From CAIXOA01 sp041653635 (lineage in GTDB: Archaea > Micrarchaeota > Micrarchaeia > Anstonellales > Bilamarchaeaceae): a stretch of 64,000 bases of DNA. The first letter of the stretch is position 1, and each line of letters starts with the position of its first letter. The stretch covers positions 1-64,000 of the forward strand of contig JBAZFC010000001.1 in assembly GCA_041653635.1 (NCBI GenBank). Direction: 5' to 3'. The notes beneath the pieces were generated by a model. The model saw only the letters and a program-made list of their open reading frames with translations, was not told the origin of the DNA and ran no database searches. Of this stretch, positions 50,235-58,151 are shown piece by piece. The translations under genes were made by a program, and so were the position numbers.

Positions 50235-52697
50235 ATGGAGGAAATAGAAAAAGTCATTGGAAAGATAAAGTTTTCCCTTTTCTCGCCGGACATGGTGAGG
50301 AAGATATCCGCCGCGCGCGTCATAATCCCGGACACGTACGATGACGACGGCTATCCGATAGACGGGGGGCTGGTGGATTCGCGGCTCGGCGTCGTGGACC
50401 CCGGGCTCAGGTGCAAGACGTGCGGGGGGCGCGTGAAGGAGTGCCCCGGCCACTTCGGGCACATAGAGATGGTGAGGCCGGTCGTGCACGTGGAGTTCGC
50501 CAAATATATCTATAATATAATGAAGGCGTCATGCCCGGACTGCAAGCGCGTGGTTGAGGAGAGCGGCAGGAAGGCGAAGGGCGAGTGCCCGCACTGCGGG
50601 ACGAAGATACCGGACGTGAAATATCTCAAGCCGACAACCTTCTTCAGGGACGGCGTGCAGATGCTGCCCTCGGACATAAGGGACTGGGTGGCGGGCGTGC
50701 CGAACGACGATTTGAGGAAGTTGGGCTACGACCCGGACTACGCGAGGCCGGAGTGGGGAGTGCTCTCCGTGCTGCTCGTGCCGCCGGTGAATATCCGCCC
50801 GTCCATTACCCTGGAGAGCGGGGAGAGGAGCGAAGACGATTTGACGCACAAGCTCGTTGATATCATTAGGATTAACCAGAAACTGGAAGCGAACATAAAC
50901 GCGGGTGCGCCGCAGCTCATTATTGAGGACCTTTGGGAGCTGCTGCAGTACCACGTCACCACTTACATGAACAACGAGACGGCGAACATACCTCCTGCGA
51001 GGCACAGGAGCGGAAGGGCGCTCAAGACCATCGCGCAGAGGTTGAAGGGGAAGGAAGGAAGGTTCAGGTACAACCTGCTGGGCAAGAGGGTTAATTTCTC
51101 GGCGCGTACCGTCATTTCCCCGGACCCGTGCCTGAGGATTGACGAGGTGGGCGTCCCGCCCGCGGTAGCCGAGGAGCTTACCGTCCCGATAGAGGTCACG
51201 GAGTGGAATGTGGAGGAATGCAAAAAATTCATACTCGCGAAGGAGTACCCCAAGGCGATCTACCAACTGAGGCCGGACGGGAAGAAGGTCAAGATTTCGG
51301 ACGAGCTCCGCGAGCAGATGGCCGAGGAGCTGAAGGTCGGATGGGCGATTGAGAGGCAGCTCATGAACGGGGACGTCGTGCTGTTCAACAGGCAGCCCTC
51401 GCTGCACAGGATTTCAATGATGGCGCACGAGGTTAGGGTAATACCGGGAAGGACTTTCCGGCTGAACCCGACCGTCACCGCGCCGTACAACGCGGACTAC
51501 GACGGCGACGAGATGAACATGCACGTGCTGCAGACGCAGGAGGCGCAGGCCGAGGCCCGCTACCTGATGAAGGTGGAGGACCAGATAATCTCGCCGAGGC
51601 ACGGGCACGCGATAATAAAGCCTCAGGAGGACCACGTGTCCGCATCCTATTTCATGACCAAGGACGGCTCGGAGTTCAACAAGTACGAGGCGTCCAAGCT
51701 GCTGATGATTGCGGGCATAAGGGAATTGCCTAAGCCCGGGAAGAACGGAATGTACACCGGGAAGGAGCTGTTCTCCCTCCTGTTGCCGAAGGGGCTTAAT
51801 GCAAAAGTGAAGTCAAAACTCGGAGAGGAAGTGGTCGTGAAGAACGGCCAGCTCATAAAGGGCGCGGTGGAGAGCAGGGCGCTGGAAAACCAGCTCCTTG
51901 AGCAGATTTTCGTGAACCAGGGGCCGAAGGCGGCGCGGGAGTTCCTGGACAACGTGACGAGCATGTGCCTTGAGGCTCTCTCGTGGAGGGGGCTGAGCGT
52001 GTCCATGAAGAACTATTCCCTGAGCCCTGCGGCCGACAAGAAGGTGCAGGACATAGACGACAAGGCGAACAGGGAGATAGAGAACCTGATAATGCAGTAC
52101 AAGAACGGGAAATTGGAAAGGTCACCCGGGCTTACGCTGAAGGAGACGCTTGAAGGAAACATAATGATGGTCGCGAGCAAGGCGAGGGAGGACGTAGGAA
52201 AAGTGGTGGAAAGCGACCTCGGGATGGAAAACTCCTCCATAATCATGGCGAAGATTGGGGCAAGAGGAAGCCTCCTGAACGCCATCCAGATGTCCGCAAT
52301 GCTCGGGCAGCAGGCGGTCAGGAGCAAGAGGCTCACGAGAGGGTACAGGGGCAGGACGCTTCCGTTCTACAAGAGGGGCGCGCTCACCGGAAGGGAGCGC
52401 GGGTTCGTGTTCGCTTCCTTCAGGCAGGGGCTGAGGGCGGACGACTTCTTCCACCACTCAATGGGGGGAAGGGAGTCCCTGGTTAACACGGCTATTAGGA
52501 CGGCGAGGAGCGGCTACATGCAGAGGCGGCTTATCCACGCGCTGCAGGACCTGGTGGTTGACGAGGCGCTGGCGGTGAGGAACGGAAGGGGTGCGCTCAT
52601 ACAGTTCCTGTACGGCGGGGACGCGAACGACCCGATGCTGGCGTCCAGCGCGAAGTACGCGGACATTGCGAAGCAGGATGACGTTGACACGGTGTGA
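50235..52697 (+). CDS. rpoA1: RNA polymerase subunit A' (N-terminal part of beta'), 820 aa
   Basis: Contains the clamp zinc sites (CKTCGGRVKECPGHFGHI; CPDCKR...CPHCG), the active-site loop NADYDGDEMNMHV near residue 418 (three aspartates binding catalytic Mg), and the bridge-helix and trigger-loop region toward the C-terminus (RGRTLPFYKRGALTGRERGFVFASFRQGLRADDFFHHSMGGREGL-like segment). The ATG at 50235 is preferred; a GTG at 50226 overlaps the B' stop. The split from A'' is at the usual archaeal position. Confidence 0.95.
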   Translation: MEEIEKVIGKIKFSLFSPDMVRKISAARVIIPDTYDDDGYPIDGGLVDSRLGVVDPGLRCKTCGGRVKECPGHFGHIEMVRPVVHVEFAKYIYNIMKASCPDCKRVVEESGRKAKGECPHCGTKIPDVKYLKPTTFFRDGVQMLPSDIRDWVAGVPNDDLRKLGYDPDYARPEWGVLSVLLVPPVNIRPSITLESGERSEDDLTHKLVDIIRINQKLEANINAGAPQLIIEDLWELLQYHVTTYMNNETANIPPARHRSGRALKTIAQRLKGKEGRFRYNLLGKRVNFSARTVISPDPCLRIDEVGVPPAVAEELTVPIEVTEWNVEECKKFILAKEYPKAIYQLRPDGKKVKISDELREQMAEELKVGWAIERQLMNGDVVLFNRQPSLHRISMMAHEVRVIPGRTFRLNPTVTAPYNADYDGDEMNMHVLQTQEAQAEARYLMKVEDQIISPRHGHAIIKPQEDHVSASYFMTKDGSEFNKYEASKLLMIAGIRELPKPGKNGMYTGKELFSLLLPKGLNAKVKSKLGEEVVVKNGQLIKGAVESRALENQLLEQIFVNQGPKAAREFLDNVTSMCLEALSWRGLSVSMKNYSLSPAADKKVQDIDDKANREIENLIMQYKNGKLERSPGLTLKETLEGNIMMVASKAREDVGKVVESDLGMENSSIIMAKIGARGSLLNAIQMSAMLGQQAVRSKRLTRGYRGRTLPFYKRGALTGRERGFVFASFRQGLRADDFFHHSMGGRESLVNTAIRTARSGYMQRRLIHALQDLVVDEALAVRNGRGALIQFLYGGDANDPMLASSAKYADIAKQDDVDTV

Positions 52698-52702
52698 TTA
52701 TA

Positions 52703-53737
52703 ATGGCAACAAAGAAAGCTACCATTAACCCGTATTCGGCTGTTGGAATAGTCGCTGCGCAGAGCCTGGGCGAGCCGGGCACGCAGATGACCATGAGGAC
52801 GTTCCACTACGCGGGCGTGGCCGAGCACGTGCCCACGGGCCTGCCGCGGCTCATAGAACTGGTGGACGGCAAGAAGGAGCCGAAGAAGCCGCTCATAAAC
52901 ATCTACCTGAAGGCGTCCTATGCCCGGAGCGAATCCAAGGTGAGGGAGTTCGCCGAGGCGATTGAGTCCATCCCCCTCTCCGAGGTCGCGGACGTGGGCG
53001 AGGAGATGTGGAAGAAGAATATCGTGGTGAAGATTAGGCCGGATGACGCGAAGGCGCTCCACGTGACGCCTTCCATGGTTGAGAAGGCGGTGAGGAAGAC
53101 GGCCGGGACGCTGGAAGTGGAGAAGGAGGAAGGCGGCGCCCTCGTGGTGAAGGTCAGGAAAGAGAGCAAGGAGGGAAAGGAGGACGAGCCGGTGCTCAAA
53201 ATCCTGAGGAAGCTCACCGGCAAGATGGGCAAGACGCTGGTGAAGGGAATCACGGGCATACGCAAGGCCGTGGTCGTGAGGGACAAGGAAGGCGAATACT
53301 TTATACGCGCAAGCGGCTTCAACGTGAAGGAGGCCGCGGCGTACGACGAGGTGGATGCCTCGCGCTTATATACGAACAACGTGATGGAGATACTCAAGGT
53401 CTTCGGGGTGGAGGCGGCGAGGAACGCCCTCATAATAGAGATAAAGCAGGTCATGGAACTGCAGAACCTTGCGGTTGACCCCAGGCACATAATGCTTCTC
53501 GCGGACGCGATGTGCGCGGATGGAAAAGTGAAGTCCATCGGGCGGCACGGCCTGAGCGGGGAAAAGGCGGGCGTGCTGGGAAGGGCGGCGTTTGAGGAGA
53601 CGATAAAGCACCTCGTGAACGCTTCGGTGACCGCGGAGGAGGACAACCTCGTCGGCGTCACGGAGAACATCATAGTCGGGCAGACCATCCCAATCGGAAC
53701 TGGGAAAATCAAGCTCAGGATGAAGGCACAGAAATGA
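52703..53737 (+). CDS. rpoA2: RNA polymerase subunit A'' (C-terminal part of beta'), 344 aa
   Basis: Opens with INPYSAVGIVAAQSLGEPGTQMTMRTFHYAGVAEHVPTGLPRLIEL, the conserved segment just after the archaeal split, and ends with the cleft/jaw region (MLLADAMCADGKVKSIGRHG..., FEETIKHLVNASV). Length is slightly below the usual ~380-400. The ATG at 52703 follows the A' stop by 5 bp; a GTG at 52694 would overlap it. No intein is visible. Confidence 0.95.
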   Translation: MATKKATINPYSAVGIVAAQSLGEPGTQMTMRTFHYAGVAEHVPTGLPRLIELVDGKKEPKKPLINIYLKASYARSESKVREFAEAIESIPLSEVADVGEEMWKKNIVVKIRPDDAKALHVTPSMVEKAVRKTAGTLEVEKEEGGALVVKVRKESKEGKEDEPVLKILRKLTGKMGKTLVKGITGIRKAVVVRDKEGEYFIRASGFNVKEAAAYDEVDASRLYTNNVMEILKVFGVEAARNALIIEIKQVMELQNLAVDPRHIMLLADAMCADGKVKSIGRHGLSGEKAGVLGRAAFEETIKHLVNASVTAEEDNLVGVTENIIVGQTIPIGTGKIKLRMKAQK

Positions 53738-53761
53738 AGCTAAATGAATTTGGTGAATGAC

Positions 53762-54202
53762 ATGGAAGAAAAGGAAGAGACGCCGGCAACGGCTGAGTTT
53801 CCTGAAGAGGAACCAATGGAAAAGAAGGGGAAGGGAAGCAGGGCCAGAAGGCAGAAGAAGGAAGTGGTCCGCAAGAGGAAGAGCCAGAAGGAGAGGGAGA
53901 ACCCCCTTTCTGCGGCAATCCGGCTTGCGGTTGAAAGCGGAAAGGTCGGCTTCGGCTCAAACGAGAGCATGAGGGACCTTCTCCTTGGGAAGACCAAGAT
54001 GGCGGTAATTGCGAAGAACGCACCCGTGCATGTGAAGGAGGACGCGGGCAAGTTCGGCGGGCTTTCCGGGATACCTGTGGTGGAATTCCCGGGCACGAGC
54101 ATAGAACTCGGCTCAATATGCGGGAAGCCCTACCCTGTGCTGTTGCTCACGGTCAGGGAAGCTGGCGTATCCAACATACTTGATTTCGCGAAGAAGAAGT
54201 GA
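53762..54202 (+). CDS. Ribosomal protein L30e with N-terminal extension, 146 aa
   Basis: Residues ~50-146 match the L30e/L7Ae-like fold (NPLSAAIRLAVESGKVGFGSNESMRDLLLGKTKMAVIAKNA... and KPYPVLLLTVREAGVSNIL). The first ~50 residues are a highly charged Glu/Lys/Arg extension not usual for archaeal L30e (~100 residues). GGTG at about 53752 marks the ATG at 53762; an earlier in-frame ATG at 53744 is possible and would lengthen it. The position between rpoA'' and nusA is the classical archaeal one. Confidence 0.88.
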   Translation: MEEKEETPATAEFPEEEPMEKKGKGSRARRQKKEVVRKRKSQKERENPLSAAIRLAVESGKVGFGSNESMRDLLLGKTKMAVIAKNAPVHVKEDAGKFGGLSGIPVVEFPGTSIELGSICGKPYPVLLLTVREAGVSNILDFAKKK

Positions 54203-54206
54203 GATT

Positions 54207-54635
54207 TTGGAGATAAGCCAGGACGACCTCGGTATAATCAACATTTTCGCCTCCATATGCGGCGTGATACCTTCCGACATGGTCAAGGACGGGAAGAATT
54301 ACCTGTTCCTTGTGGAGCCCATGATGCTGGGGAAGGCGATAGGCAAGGAAGGGGCGAACATCAAAAGATTGAGGGCGCGGCTTGGCGGGAACGTTATGAT
54401 TGCGAAGGACGCCGCCACGGAGGAGGATTTCCTGCGCGGCTTCCTGAACAACATACAAATCCTGGAGATAGAGAGGAGGGAGGCGCCGGGGCAGGTCGCG
54501 CTCTTCATTACCATTCCTGACGTGCAGCGTGGGATTGCGATTGGGAAGGAAGGGATGAGGATAAAATCCCTCAAGGCGATAATGAAGAAGAAGTTCGGGG
54601 CGGACATCTTCCTCAGGACGAGAAGGACCGCTTAG
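54207..54635 (+). CDS. nusA: Archaeal transcription factor NusA, 142 aa
   Basis: Two KH domains: GKAIGKEGANIKRL in the first and GIAIGKEGMRIKSLKAIMKKKFGADI in the second. This is the short archaeal form lacking the bacterial S1 domain. The TTG at 54207 gives the family's usual length; an upstream in-frame TTG at 54180 lies inside the L30e gene. Its end overlaps the convergent membrane protein gene by 23 bp. Confidence 0.92.
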   Translation: MEISQDDLGIINIFASICGVIPSDMVKDGKNYLFLVEPMMLGKAIGKEGANIKRLRARLGGNVMIAKDAATEEDFLRGFLNNIQILEIERREAPGQVALFITIPDVQRGIAIGKEGMRIKSLKAIMKKKFGADIFLRTRRTA

Positions 54636-54978
54636 GTTTGCTTATTCTTTTGGTTATCCAGATGGGGATCCCGAACAGGAATACGTAGAATGCCCCGAAG
54701 AACAGGATTCCTGGAATATCTGTCGGGCCTGTGATGTTGTGAAAAAGGAACATCTCCGCAAGGACTCCGTAGAAGAAGAACACTGCTAACGCGAGTTTTC
54801 CAAGCTTGCTCGCGATGAAGGCGAAAATCAGGGATATTGCCCCGTAATACGCAATCATTTGCAGCGGGTAGAGAAGGATTGGGAGTGCATGGCTGGCGAG
54901 TAGAGGTCCCACTATTTCCCCGAAAAGGATGGAAAAAACCCAGGCGGCAATCCAGCAGCGCATTACTGTGCTGTTCAT
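54613..54978 (-). CDS. Four-helix membrane protein of unknown function, 121 aa
   Basis: Four hydrophobic helices and a basic tail (TKRISKPKRSFSS). The ATG at 54978 overlaps the stop of the thioredoxin-like gene (ATGA), so it is the last gene of a three-gene operon with the glycosyltransferase at 55616. A longer in-frame extension exists upstream but lies inside the upstream gene. The 3' end overlaps nusA by 23 bp. Family not recognised. Confidence 0.6.
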   Translation of the reverse strand: MNSTVMRCWIAAWVFSILFGEIVGPLLASHALPILLYPLQMIAYYGAISLIFAFIASKLGKLALAVFFFYGVLAEMFLFHNITGPTDIPGILFFGAFYVFLFGIPIWITKRISKPKRSFSS

Positions 54979-55625
54979 TCGCATCCTATCCTGCTTTTTA
55001 TCTGCTCCTTGGTGAGGAGCGTCCCGTATTTCTGGTCGTCTATCACGAGTACGGGCGTGGAGGTTATCCTGTAATAGGACTTGAACGTCTTTATCATGGA
55101 AATCTCTTCCACATCCGCTGGGAACGCATATACCCTTGCGTTGGGGCATTCCGCCCTCACCTGGTCAAGGACGCGGCCTTGTGCCACGCAGGCGGGGCAG
55201 TCGTTGTATGCGGAATAGAAGAACAGGATTGGGGTGACGGAAGTGTCGTTGCACGCCTGGGAGTATTCCCTGAGCATCAGGTAGAAGCGCATGTTCGCGA
55301 GGAAGTATTTTTCGCGCAAATCTTCATATCCGCGGAAGACGCTGGTGCTCCCGCTCTCCTCCAATTCCCCGTAGAGGTTGTAGGTGTGCTGGGCCGTTTC
55401 ATCCAATTGGTCGCGGAGCACGGTGCAGACCGAGGCATCGTGGTGCGTCTGGAGGAACATGGTGAAGAGGAGGGAGTTTTCCATCCCCTGCTCCAGCTCC
55501 GAGATGCGGGCCTCGGTCCTGTCATAGCTGCCGGACTCTATCTGGTAGCCCACGAATACCGAGACCGCAAATAGGATTATGGTTATGATTGCCGCCTTTG
55601 CCAGGATATTTCTGCTCACTTCCAT
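54975..55625 (-). CDS. Membrane-anchored thioredoxin-fold protein, 216 aa
   Basis: An N-terminal anchor helix (AAIITIILFAVSVFVGY) is followed by a helical coil, then a thioredoxin-like domain with a CxxC site DCPACVAQG (Cys143, Cys146) and a TPVLVI cis-proline segment. That predicts extracytoplasmic thiol-disulfide activity. Two more cysteines (Cys67 and Cys125) may pair. It overlaps the glycosyltransferase gene upstream by 10 bp. Partner proteins unknown. Confidence 0.75.
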   Translation of the reverse strand: MEVSRNILAKAAIITIILFAVSVFVGYQIESGSYDRTEARISELEQGMENSLLFTMFLQTHHDASVCTVLRDQLDETAQHTYNLYGELEESGSTSVFRGYEDLREKYFLANMRFYLMLREYSQACNDTSVTPILFFYSAYNDCPACVAQGRVLDQVRAECPNARVYAFPADVEEISMIKTFKSYYRITSTPVLVIDDQKYGTLLTKEQIKSRIGCE

Positions 55626-56929
55626 CTGTAATCACTCCGGTTTACTTCCTTGAAGAAGCTTATGCAATAGAAGAATGATATGAATGTTCCGTAGAAGAGA
55701 AGGAATATTAGCGTTGCGGGAAGGTCGCTTATGCGGAAGCTCTTTTTCCCTATCTCGTGGCTGAAATAGACTGCGAGGATCCAGGGGCTAACGAGGATGA
55801 GGCCCGTCGCGATTACTGATGCGCCCACGACGACCATCGTGCTGAAATCCAATATTGGGGCGCCCAATGCGAAATTGGAGAGCATGTACTGGGCGGTCCA
55901 TATCGCCTGGTTCAGGACGAGCCAGAGGAAGGAGAAGGAGAGGACTATTCCCGCGAACTCCGCGGTGAAGGAAAAGGGGAACATGAACATGCCGAAGTAT
56001 CCGTATTTCGGGTTGAAGAGCATGTCGCTGTATTTGCGCAGGTTGTAGAGCTTGCCCCTGTACCAGCGCATCCTCTGCTTGAACAGGCTCTTTATGTCTC
56101 CGGGGACGTCGGTGTAGCTCACCGCGTCAGGTGTGTATTCCAGCTTGTAGCCGTGCCTCCTCAATCTCCACGCCATTTCCAGGTCTTCCGTGATGTTCTG
56201 CTCGTCAAAGCCGCCCACGTCCATGAATGTGGACTTGCGGAAGATGGTTGTGGGGCCGGGGGTTACGAAAATTGCCTCCATCGCGCGGCTGGTGATTTGC
56301 GCAAAGCCGAATCCGGTGAGGTATTCTATGTCCTGGATCTTTTTTAGGAGAGAGTTGGGATTTTCCACCCTGATGAAGCATGTGACCGCGCCCACTTCGT
56401 CATCTTTCATAAGTGTTGCGACCGCTTCCCGGAATGCGGCTGGCTCCGGATAAGAGTCGGAATCCACGCACGCGAGCACTTCTCCCTTCGCCATCTTTGC
56501 GCCCTTGTTGATGGAGGCGGCTTTTCCTTCGTTCTTGTCCTTCAGGAGGAGCTTTACCCCGTCCATTCCCTTGAGGAGCTCGCGGGTTCCGTCCGTGCTG
56601 CCGTCATCCACTATTATGATTTCCATTTCTCCGGGGTAGTCGGATGCTTTTACCGCCGTAATGCATTTCTCTATGGAAGATTTGACGTTGTATGCGGGTA
56701 TTATGACAGATAGTATCGGGTACTTATCCAGTTCCGGAGTCCTTATCTCCTTCTTCTCCAAAAATACGACGAGAAGAGTCATGGTCAATGCGAGAAGGAA
56801 GAGGTTGGGGATGAGCATCACCCAGAAATAGCCCAGGCTGCGTATGGATATGCCTATGAACAGCCCGATGAGCAGGATTGCTGCAATAGTGTATAAGGGG
56901 CGCGGCTTGCCCTCAATCTGCAGGCTCAT
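55616..56929 (-). CDS. Membrane glycosyltransferase, family 2, processive type, 437 aa
   Basis: Two N-terminal membrane helices are followed by a GT-A domain with VDDGSTDGT, DSD at residues 156-158 (metal/UDP site), ED at 248-249 (catalytic base) and QRMRW at 285-289, the signature of chain-building family-2 enzymes such as cellulose, hyaluronan and poly-N-acetylglucosamine synthases. Three or more C-terminal helices form the likely export channel. It probably builds and extrudes a surface polysaccharide. ATTTAAAT at 56951-56958 is 25.5 bp from the ATG (leaderless), heading a three-gene operon. Confidence 0.85.
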   Translation of the reverse strand: MSLQIEGKPRPLYTIAAILLIGLFIGISIRSLGYFWVMLIPNLFLLALTMTLLVVFLEKKEIRTPELDKYPILSVIIPAYNVKSSIEKCITAVKASDYPGEMEIIIVDDGSTDGTRELLKGMDGVKLLLKDKNEGKAASINKGAKMAKGEVLACVDSDSYPEPAAFREAVATLMKDDEVGAVTCFIRVENPNSLLKKIQDIEYLTGFGFAQITSRAMEAIFVTPGPTTIFRKSTFMDVGGFDEQNITEDLEMAWRLRRHGYKLEYTPDAVSYTDVPGDIKSLFKQRMRWYRGKLYNLRKYSDMLFNPKYGYFGMFMFPFSFTAEFAGIVLSFSFLWLVLNQAIWTAQYMLSNFALGAPILDFSTMVVVGASVIATGLILVSPWILAVYFSHEIGKKSFRISDLPATLIFLLFYGTFISFFYCISFFKEVNRSDYRWK

Positions 56930-57054
56930 AGAAGGATTTGGGGATGCGGGATTTAAATATGATGCGGGCTGCGACGGGAAAAGGCGGGGGGACTGGCGGC
57001 AGTGTTTTTAAACCATTCCATACGTAATTTACGAGCTTGTCTTCATCTTATACG

Positions 57055-57093
57055 ATGGGGGATAGGCAGTCATCTCAATTTATGGTGATGTAA
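57055..57093 (+). CDS. Short upstream open reading frame, 12 aa, overlapping the rps12 start
   Basis: ATG at 57055 opens MGDRQSSQFMVM ending in TAA at 57091-57093, which overlaps the rps12 ATG (TAATG). GTTTTTAAAC near 57009 would give a leader of about 26 nt before it, while TAATTTA near 57028 would make it leaderless. The GGTGAT binding site for rps12 (57084-57089) lies within this frame. Coupling or autogenous control is possible but unproven. Confidence 0.35.
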   Translation: MGDRQSSQFMVM

Positions 57094-57521
57094 TGGGTAA
57101 TGGAGAATTCGCAGGACGAAATGTCAAAAGGAACCGGAAAAGCAGCAGGTGGCTCTCCAAAAGGTGGAAGAGGAGGGCGCTCAAGCTGAAGGAGAAGTAC
57201 GACCCGCTGGAGGGCTCCCCGCAGGCGAAGGGGATAGTGCTTGAAAAGATTACCCTTGAGCAGAAGCAACCGCACTCCGGGCTTATCAAATGCGTAAAAG
57301 TCCAGTTGGTGAAGAACGGGAAGGTCGTATCGGCATTCCCGCCCAGGGACAAGGCGATAACGCTCATAGACGAGCACGACTCCGTGGTCATCGCGGGGCT
57401 CGGCGGCTCGCAGAGGGGGCAGATGGGCTCCATCCCCGGCGTCAGGTACAAGGTCGTCAGCGTGAATGACGCGGACCTGCAGGCCTTGAGGCACAAGAAG
57501 AAGGAGAAGCCAAAGAGGTAG
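57093..57521 (+). CDS. rps12: Ribosomal protein S12 (uS12), 142 aa
   Basis: The archaeal form with a long N-terminus. LEKITLEQKQPHSGLIKCVKVQLVKNGK and the conserved decoding-site loop with its archaeal PPRD segment are present, and GGSQRGQMGSIPGVRYKVV follows. Length fits the archaeal family (~145). GGTGAT just upstream is the ribosome binding site. It heads the rps12-rps7-EF-2 operon. Confidence 0.95.
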   Translation: MGNGEFAGRNVKRNRKSSRWLSKRWKRRALKLKEKYDPLEGSPQAKGIVLEKITLEQKQPHSGLIKCVKVQLVKNGKVVSAFPPRDKAITLIDEHDSVVIAGLGGSQRGQMGSIPGVRYKVVSVNDADLQALRHKKKEKPKR

Positions 57522-57527
57522 AGTTGA

Positions 57528-58127
57528 ATGAAGCTATTCGGAAAATACGGCACGGAAGATGTTGAGATTAAGGACCTGAGCTTGAGGACCGTGGTCTACT
57601 TCGGGAGCGCGAGCGTCCATACGTTCGGCAGGCACCAGAAGAGGCAGCACGGGAAGTTCAAAATCAACATCGTGGAGCGGTTGGTAAATAAGCTCATGAG
57701 GGGAGGCACGGGCGAGAAGACCTCTGGTAAAGTTATCAGGACGAAGGGCCGCCTCCAGGGCAAGAAGATGCAGATGATTAACGTGGTGGAGAAGGCCTTT
57801 GAGCTTATCAACAAGAAGGCAAACGCGAACCCGATACAGGTCCTCGTGAAGGCGCTGGAGAACTCGGCGCCCAGGGAGGACGTTACGAGGGTGTCGCACG
57901 GGGGGGTTTCCTACCAGATTGCGGTGGACGTCTCCGCGACGCGCAGATTGGACATGGCTTTGAGGAACATCACTCTTTCGGCGCTGATGAGGGCGTTCAA
58001 CAAGCCCACCTCGCTCGCCGAGTCGCTGGCTGATGAAATCATCTACACCGCGAACGGGGATTTGCAGAATTCCTACTCAATAAAGAAGAGGGACGAGCTC
58101 GAGAGGATGGCGAGGAGCGCGAAATAG
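57528..58127 (+). CDS. rps7: Ribosomal protein S7 (uS7), 199 aa
   Basis: Initiator of the head domain of the 30S subunit. RHQKRQHGKFKINIVERLVNKLMRGG, the KKANANPIQVLVKALENSAPREDVTRVSHGGVSYQIAVDVSATRRLDMAL block and the C-terminal KKRDELERMARSAK match archaeal S7. Length is normal. It begins 6 bp after the S12 stop codon. Confidence 0.95.
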   Translation: MKLFGKYGTEDVEIKDLSLRTVVYFGSASVHTFGRHQKRQHGKFKINIVERLVNKLMRGGTGEKTSGKVIRTKGRLQGKKMQMINVVEKAFELINKKANANPIQVLVKALENSAPREDVTRVSHGGVSYQIAVDVSATRRLDMALRNITLSALMRAFNKPTSLAESLADEIIYTANGDLQNSYSIKKRDELERMARSAK

Positions 58128-58151
58128 TCCCGCCCAATTTAGGTGAATTCA

